Assembly (NCBI GenBank): GCA_016789865.1
Contig: JAEUPC010000215.1
Coordinates: 1-36,653 of the forward strand
Origin: Rubrivivax sp.
GTDB taxonomy: Bacteria > Pseudomonadota > Gammaproteobacteria > Burkholderiales > Burkholderiaceae_C
Length of the DNA stretch: 36,653 nt
Direction of reading: 5' to 3'
A program made the translations under genes and the position numbers. The notes below the pieces were generated by a model that was given only the letters and a program-made list of their open reading frames with translations, was not told the DNA's origin and searched no databases. This document shows positions 32,069 to 36,653 of the stretch, one piece after another. Each line of letters starts with the position of its first letter. Within the stretch, counting starts at the first letter, position 1.

Positions 32069-32797
32069 ATGACGATGGCTGCGCCCACCGCCTTGTCCCT
32101 GTCGCTCGCTGTCGAAGGCGCAGGCGCCATCTCGGCGTTGGCGCTCGAGCCGGCCGGCGCGCGCGTGGCCTTCGTGCTGGCCCACGGCGCAGGCGCCGGC
32201 ATGACCCATCCCTTCATGCAGCGGCTGGCCGAAGGCCTGGCGGCGCGCGGCGTGGCCACGCTGCGCTACCAGTTCCCGTACATGGAGCGCGGCAGCAAGC
32301 GCACCGATCCACCGCCCGTGGCGCACGCCGCGGTGCGCGCCGCGGTGGCCGAGGCGCGCCGGCGCTGGCACCGGCTGCCGCTGGTCGCCGGCGGCAAGTC
32401 GTTCGGCGCGCGCATGACCTCGCAGGCGCAGGCCGCGGCGCCGCTGCCGGGCGTCGCCGGCCTCGTGTTCATCGGCTTCCCGCTGCACCCGGCGGGCGCA
32501 CCGGGTACGCAGCGTGCCGACCACCTTGCGGGCGTGGCCTGCCCGATGCTCTTCCTGCAAGGCACGCGCGACGAGCTGGCCGAGCCGGCGCTCGTGCGCC
32601 AGGTGCTCGCCCGGCTGGGCGAACGCGCCGCGGTCGAGTGGTTCGAACACGCCGACCACGCGTTCCACGTGCGCGCCGGTGACGTGAAGCAGCACGGCGC
32701 GCGCAACGACGACGAAGTGCTGGCCGCGCTGCTGGACGCAGCGGCGCAGTGGATCCACCTGCGCGGCGCGGCGGCCGTGCCAGGACCTGCAGCGTGA
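32069..32797 (+). CDS. Alpha/beta hydrolase (KANSL3/Tex30-like)
   Basis: A 242-residue alpha/beta-hydrolase. The nucleophile elbow is 'VAGGKSFGARM' with Ser111, the acid is in 'LQGTRDELAEP' and the histidine in 'HADHAFHV'. The 'LAHGAGAGMTHPFMQRLAEG' and 'RYQFPYMERGSKR' blocks are characteristic of the KANSL3/Tex30 branch, whose bacterial members have no known substrate. The ATG at 32069 is chosen; a second ATG two codons on is possible. Its TGA overlaps the GTG start of ligD by 4 bp (GTGA), so the two are coupled. Confidence 0.9.
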   Translation: MTMAAPTALSLSLAVEGAGAISALALEPAGARVAFVLAHGAGAGMTHPFMQRLAEGLAARGVATLRYQFPYMERGSKRTDPPPVAHAAVRAAVAEARRRWHRLPLVAGGKSFGARMTSQAQAAAPLPGVAGLVFIGFPLHPAGAPGTQRADHLAGVACPMLFLQGTRDELAEPALVRQVLARLGERAAVEWFEHADHAFHVRAGDVKQHGARNDDEVLAALLDAAAQWIHLRGAAAVPGPAA

Positions 32798-35601
32798 GTG
32801 CCGGCGCGGCCTCAGGCGCCACCGCGGGGCGATCAGACACGGCGGCACCCGCCGAGCCGCTGCGCCCGCCCCGCCCCGCCACCGGCCGGCCGCTCAAGCA
32901 GTACACCGCCAAGCGCGACTTCCGCCTCACGCCCGAACCGCCGGCCGATGTGGCCGAGGTGAGCCACGGCTCGCTGTCGTTCGTGGTGCAGAAGCACTGG
33001 GCCTCGCGCCTGCACTACGACTTCCGGCTCGAACTTGACGGCGTGCTGCTCAGCTGGGCCTGCCCCAGGGGCCCCAGCTACGACCCGGCCGAGAAGCGCA
33101 TGGCCGTGCACGTGGAAGACCACCCGGTGGCCTACGCCAGCTTCGAAGGCACCATCCCGAAGGGCCAGTACGGCGCCGGCCGCGTCATCGTGTGGGACCG
33201 CGGCACGTGGCAAGCGGTGGGCGACCCGCGGCAGGGCATGGCCGCGGGCAAGCTCGTCTTTCAACTGCACGGCGAGAAACTCGCCGGCCTGTGGGAACTG
33301 GTGCGCATCAGCAAGCCCGGCGACAAGCAGGAGCCGTGGATGCTGTTCAAGAAGCGCGACGCGTGGGCGCGGCCGCTGCTCGAGTACGACGTGGTCAGCG
33401 CACTGCCCGACAGCGTGGTCGACAAGCCGCTGGGGTTGATTGAACAGCGCGAGCCGCGCGTGGCCGCGGCAGGCACCGCGGGGGGTGGCAGCGGGGGCAC
33501 GGGCGGCCCCGCGCAGGCGCAGCTGCCCGACTCGGCCGCCGCGCTGCCGGGCGCACAGCGCGCCGAGCCGTTTCCCGCCAGGCTTGCGCCGCAGCTGGCC
33601 AGCGCCGCCGATGCGCCACCCACGCGCGGCCACTGGCTCTACGAGTTGAAGTTCGACGGCTATCGGCTGCTGGCGCGCTTCGATGCCCAAGGCGCCGTGT
33701 CGCTGCACACCCGCAACGGCCACGACTGGACGGCTCGGCTGAAGCCGCTGGCCGCGGCGCTGCACGCCTGGGGCTTGAAGTCAACCTGGCTCGACGGCGA
33801 GATCGTCGTGATGGGCGCGCGTGGCACGCCCGACTTCAACGCGCTGCAAAACGCCATCGACTCCGCGCGCGGCGGCGAGGCGATCCGCTACTTCGCCTTC
33901 GACATTCCTTTTCACCACGGCCACGATCTGCGCGCCGTGCCGCTGGCCGTGCGCCGCGCGTGGCTGAAGCGGCTGTTCGAAACGCGGCTTGCGGCCACGG
34001 ATGGCGATGGCGATGGCGATGGCGATGGCGATGGCGATGGCGATGGCGATGGCGATGGCGATGGCGATGGCAATGGCGATGGCGACGGCACAGAGATCGC
34101 CCGCACGACCGAGGCCGTGCAGCTCAGCGCCGACTTCGCCGCCGACCCCGCGAGCCTGCTCGAAAGCGCCCGCGCACTCGGCCTCGAAGGGCTGATCGCC
34201 AAGCGCGCCGATGCGCCCTACGTCTCGCAGCGCAGCGACAGCTGGCTGAAGCTCAAGCTCGCGGCGCGGCAGGAGTTGGTGATCGGCGGCTTCACCGAAC
34301 GCCAGGGCGCGCCGCGCGAAGTGGGCAGCCTGATCCTCGGCGTGTACGACGCCGCCGGCGCGTTTGTGCACGCCGGCAGCGTGGGCACCGGCTGGAACGC
34401 CGCCACCGCCGCGGCGCTGCGCACGCAGCTGGCGCCGCTGGAACAACCCGCGCCGCCCTTCACCGCCGGCAGCCCCGACCCCGGCCGCTTCAGCCGCCGC
34501 GGCGCCGGCAGCGAGCGCTGGGTGCGGCCGGAGCTCGTCGCCGAAGTGCGCTTCGCCGGCTGGACACCCGACGGCCACGTGCGCCACGCCGTCTTCGTGG
34601 CGCTGCGCAGCGACAAGCCGGCCCGCAGCGTGACGCGCGAGCGCGTGGTCACGCAAGCAGCGCTCGCTTCACTGCCCGGGGCGCGGCTGGCCAAGCTGAA
34701 GGTGACGCATGGCGAGCGTGTCATCGATGCCGCCACGGGCCTCACCAAGCTCGACCTCATCCGCTACTACGACAGCGTGGCCGAGCGCATGCTGCAGCAC
34801 CTGGCGGCGCGCCCGCTGGCGCTGGTGCGCGCGCCCGAAGGCGTGGCCGGTGCGCAGTTCTTCCAGAAGTACGACGAGGCCGGCAGCATCCCCGGGCTGA
34901 AGGCGCTCGACGCCAAGCTCTTCCCCGGCCACGCGCCGCTGCTTACCGTGCCCGATGCCGAGGCGCTGCTGTCGGCAGCGCAGATGAACGTCATCGAGTT
35001 CCACCCCTGGAACAGCACTGCGAAGAAGATCGGTGAGCCCGACCGCATCGTCTTCGACCTCGACCCCGGCGAGGGCCTGCCGTGGGAGCGCATGAAGGAA
35101 GCGGCGCTGCTTGTGCGCACGCTGCTCGACGAACTGGGCCTGCAGGTGTGGCTCAAGACCAGCGGCGGCAAGGGCCTGCACCTGGTGGTACCGCTGACGG
35201 CGCGGTGGCCGCACGAGACGGTGAAGGCGGTGTCCAAGGCGGTGGTGCTTCACCTGGCACGCACGATCCCTTCGCGCTTCGTGGCCAAGAACGGCCCGGC
35301 CAACCGCGTCGGCCGCATCTTTGTGGACTACCTGCGCAACGGCGAAGGCGCGACGACGGTAGCGGCTTTCTCGGCGCGCGCCCGACCGGGCCTGGGCGTA
35401 TCGATGCCGCTGGAGTGGGAGGAACTGCCCGACCTGAAAGGCTCGGCGCAGTGGACCATCACCAATGCGCGGGATCGTCTGTCACTGCATGCCGCGAGCC
35501 CCTGGACAACACTGCGGCCGCAGTCGCTGTCGCGGGCGCTCAAGGCACTGCAAGTCGAGCCCGCAGCGGCCGGTCGCCGCACACGGACTCGCAAGGATTG
35601 A
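32794..35601 (+). CDS. ligD: ATP-dependent DNA ligase D (PE-LIG-POL)
   Basis: LigD is the multi-enzyme of bacterial non-homologous end joining, normally acting with Ku (not in the window). The 935-residue product has the Pseudomonas-like order. The 3'-phosphoesterase is at ~35-220 with His68, His74, Asp76 and His110. The ligase is at ~260-640 with adenylated Lys286 in 'ELKFDGYRL' and 'GLEGLIAKR'. The primase-polymerase is at ~655-930 with 'FDLDPGEG' (Asp755, Asp757) and 'RIFVDYLRN'. Residues 403-432 are an Asp-Gly repeat from a GATGGC array, inserted in the ligase domain. The GTG at 32794 overlaps the hydrolase stop. Family members are usually ~840 residues, so this one is enlarged. Confidence 0.95.
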   Translation: MSAGAASGATAGRSDTAAPAEPLRPPRPATGRPLKQYTAKRDFRLTPEPPADVAEVSHGSLSFVVQKHWASRLHYDFRLELDGVLLSWACPRGPSYDPAEKRMAVHVEDHPVAYASFEGTIPKGQYGAGRVIVWDRGTWQAVGDPRQGMAAGKLVFQLHGEKLAGLWELVRISKPGDKQEPWMLFKKRDAWARPLLEYDVVSALPDSVVDKPLGLIEQREPRVAAAGTAGGGSGGTGGPAQAQLPDSAAALPGAQRAEPFPARLAPQLASAADAPPTRGHWLYELKFDGYRLLARFDAQGAVSLHTRNGHDWTARLKPLAAALHAWGLKSTWLDGEIVVMGARGTPDFNALQNAIDSARGGEAIRYFAFDIPFHHGHDLRAVPLAVRRAWLKRLFETRLAATDGDGDGDGDGDGDGDGDGDGDGDGNGDGDGTEIARTTEAVQLSADFAADPASLLESARALGLEGLIAKRADAPYVSQRSDSWLKLKLAARQELVIGGFTERQGAPREVGSLILGVYDAAGAFVHAGSVGTGWNAATAAALRTQLAPLEQPAPPFTAGSPDPGRFSRRGAGSERWVRPELVAEVRFAGWTPDGHVRHAVFVALRSDKPARSVTRERVVTQAALASLPGARLAKLKVTHGERVIDAATGLTKLDLIRYYDSVAERMLQHLAARPLALVRAPEGVAGAQFFQKYDEAGSIPGLKALDAKLFPGHAPLLTVPDAEALLSAAQMNVIEFHPWNSTAKKIGEPDRIVFDLDPGEGLPWERMKEAALLVRTLLDELGLQVWLKTSGGKGLHLVVPLTARWPHETVKAVSKAVVLHLARTIPSRFVAKNGPANRVGRIFVDYLRNGEGATTVAAFSARARPGLGVSMPLEWEELPDLKGSAQWTITNARDRLSLHAASPWTTLRPQSLSRALKALQVEPAAAGRRTRTRKD
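34000..34089 (+). repeat. GATGGC hexanucleotide array (15 units) inside ligD
   Basis: Twelve perfect GATGGC units (34000-34071) are followed by AATGGC, GATGGC and GACGGC. The array keeps the reading frame for any copy number and encodes (Asp-Gly)12-Asn-Gly-(Asp-Gly)2. Such arrays are prone to slipped-strand change. Confidence 0.95.
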
Positions 35602-35610
35602 AGGCGCCGC

Positions 35611-35796
35611 TCAGCGGTCGCGCTCGTCGCGCTCCAGGCCTTCGCGCAGATCGCCGGCAGCCTTCTGCGCCTTGCCTTCGACCTGCTGGGCTGCGCCCTT
35701 GGCCTGCTGGCGACGGCTGCCCACCGCTTCACCCGCCTTGCGCCGCACCTTGCCGGCGGCGTCCTTCACCGAACCCTTCACCTGGTCGCTGTTCAT
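35611..35796 (-). CDS. CsbD-family stress protein
   Basis: A 61-residue, highly charged protein of the CsbD family: 'MNSDQVKGSVKDAAGKVRRK' is the usual opening, followed by 'AVGSRRQQAKGAAQQVEGKA'. CsbD-like proteins are abundant under general stress in many bacteria; their molecular function is unknown. The ATG at 35796 follows GAAGGAGTTGAGCC, a strong ribosome binding site. The gene converges on ligD with only 9 bp between stops. Confidence 0.93.
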   Translation of the reverse strand: MNSDQVKGSVKDAAGKVRRKAGEAVGSRRQQAKGAAQQVEGKAQKAAGDLREGLERDERDR

Positions 35797-35912
35797 GGCT
35801 CAACTCCTTCGTTTCCCTGGCCGCCGCCCCTTGCGTAGGCCGAAGCCCGACCTTAGGTGCCAGGCGGGGTGACGCTTATCGGCCGGCCGCGCATCCGGCT
35901 GTCGGCCGCGGA

Positions 35913-36107
35913 CTACGCCGCCGAGCGTGGACGCAGGCTGCGCAGCGCCGGCTGGGGACGCTGCTGCGAAGCCAAGGTGCGCTCCAGGCACAGCAGGTCG
36001 TGGGCGATACGGTCGATGCGCCGACCGTCCCAAGGCCGCGCGGCATAGGCCGCATCGAGCTCGCGCCGCAGGTGCGCATAGAGCATGTCCAGGTCGTCGG
36101 CTTGCAT
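35913..36107 (-). CDS. Small hypothetical protein
   Basis: A 64-residue frame with protein-like composition ('MQADDLDMLYAHLRRELDAA', 'WDGRRIDRIAHDLLCLERTL'). I have a general memory of similar short Burkholderiales proteins with a 'YA.L..EL..AY....WD...IDR.A' pattern. No clear ribosome binding site precedes the ATG at 36107. No function known. A longer start at 36206 is open but less likely. Confidence 0.55.
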   Translation of the reverse strand: MQADDLDMLYAHLRRELDAAYAARPWDGRRIDRIAHDLLCLERTLASQQRPQPALRSLRPRSAA

Positions 36108-36269
36108 TGGGAGGCTCAGCGATTCGTTGCCAGATTCAGCAAGTCGCGTGCCCGGCGCTTTCGGCCTCCCTGTCGGCTGCGCTGCACCCCGGCACGCCGA
36201 TTGCACTATGGACAGGTTTGCGGCGATCGGCTGGCGATTTCGGTCAATCCCTCCTTTGCAAAGGTTGCC

Positions 36270-36653
36270 ATGTACGCCCCCACAGAAGCCTTACGCGCAT
36301 TGCCTGCCGTCTCGTCCGCCGCGATCCGGACCAGGCTGGCTTACACGACCGCACGCGGCATCACGGTGCGGCGCTATCAGCCAAGCGAGCAGCAGGCTTG
36401 GGATGAGTTCGTGCGTCAGGGCAAGAACACCAGCTTCATGTTTCTTCGCGGCTACATGGACTACCACCAGGACCGCTTTCTGGATCATTCGCTGATGCTC
36501 TACAGGGACCGGACGCTTCTAGGGCTGTTGCCGGCCAACCGCAGTTCGGACAGCCGCGTCGCCAGTCATGACGGGCTGACCTATGGCGGGCTGGTTCTCA
36601 AACGCGACGCGACGCTCCTGGAGACCGCCGAGCTGCTGCGGGCCGCGCTGGAG
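36270..36653 (+). CDS. GNAT/FemAB-like acetyltransferase, 3' end outside window
   Basis: The first 128 codons of a gene that runs off the window. The product ('QGKNTSFMFLRGYMDYHQDR', 'DHSLMLYRDRTLLGLLPANR', 'HDGLTYGGLVL') matches the N-terminal half of GNAT/FemAB-type proteins that occur in cell-surface polysaccharide gene clusters. AAAGG precedes the ATG at 36270. Codons such as TTA, CTA and CTT, rare elsewhere in the window, hint that the gene was acquired. If the match is right, a surface-polysaccharide locus may begin here. Confidence 0.8.
   Translation, partial: MYAPTEALRALPAVSSAAIRTRLAYTTARGITVRRYQPSEQQAWDEFVRQGKNTSFMFLRGYMDYHQDRFLDHSLMLYRDRTLLGLLPANRSSDSRVASHDGLTYGGLVLKRDATLLETAELLRAALE

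Noticed and set aside
32054-32848. Minus-strand frame opposite the hydrolase
   Set aside because: Antisense to a gene with an intact catalytic triad, and low-complexity translation.
34000-34089. CRISPR array
   Set aside because: The 6-bp units have no spacers and no cas genes are near; it is a coding hexanucleotide array in ligD.

Overview
The window is about 36.7 kb of GC-rich DNA (roughly 70% G+C by eye) densely packed with bacterial genes. Codon use, gene content (kynurenine pathway, TRAP transporters, ECF42/DGPF pair, LigD, SRPBCC/ArsR modules) and the 'TTTCATTTGCTGGCCCAAATG' type intergenic repeats suggest a betaproteobacterium of the order Burkholderiales (Rubrivivax/Leptothrix/Ideonella-like). 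That placement is inference, not a database result. No rRNA, tRNA, CRISPR array, transposase or integrase was recognised.

Layout. 0-3.6 kb: the end of a DUF418 membrane protein, one copy of a dispersed repeat, then a kynU-kynA tryptophan-degradation operon. 3.7-5.5 kb (minus strand): an ArsR regulator, a translationally coupled SRPBCC (AHSA1-like) protein and a DUF4287/DUF5655 protein. 5.5-6.0 kb: two more copies of the repeat, facing each other. 6.0-12.1 kb (plus strand): Xaa-Pro aminopeptidase, a DGPF/YCII protein with its ECF42 sigma factor, a ROK sugar kinase, a hemerythrin-like protein and a gene remnant. 12.1-13.9 kb (minus strand): a decaying operon (SRPBCC remnant, intact SRPBCC, SDR reductase broken by one in-frame TAG). 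14.4-18.5 kb: a DUF2087 protein, a TRAP substrate-binding protein, and two secreted proteins, one with a C-terminal WSC domain and an internal duplication. 18.7-22.3 kb: a 1062-residue SARP/BTAD-AAA regulator and a small DUF4242-like protein. 22.3-23.8 kb: a VapBC toxin-antitoxin pair and a scrap-yard of gene ends. 23.8-30.4 kb (minus strand): six genes in one direction, namely Rieske oxygenase, glutamine-synthetase-like ligase, class III CoA-transferase, [2Fe-2S] ferredoxin, and DctQ and DctM of a TRAP importer. 30.6-36.7 kb: DoxX, DUF72, an alpha/beta hydrolase overlapping ligD, CsbD, a small hypothetical, and the start of a GNAT/FemAB-like gene that runs off the window.

How the genes fit together. 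The most coherent unit is the 30.4-23.8 kb block. It reads as an uptake-plus-catabolism operon: a TRAP importer brings in an acid, a GS-like enzyme can glutamylate an amine, the Rieske oxygenase (possibly fed by the ferredoxin) oxidises it, and the CoA-transferase activates an acid product. The importer lacks its binding protein here; the lone DctP at 15.1-16.2 kb is a candidate partner. The kyn pair converts tryptophan towards anthranilate but lacks the formamidase step. Several places show gene decay (12.6, 13.75, 11.9 and 23.2-23.7 kb), so this is an accessory-rich stretch. The ligD gene carries a striking GATGGC hexanucleotide array that inserts an Asp-Gly repeat in the ligase domain.
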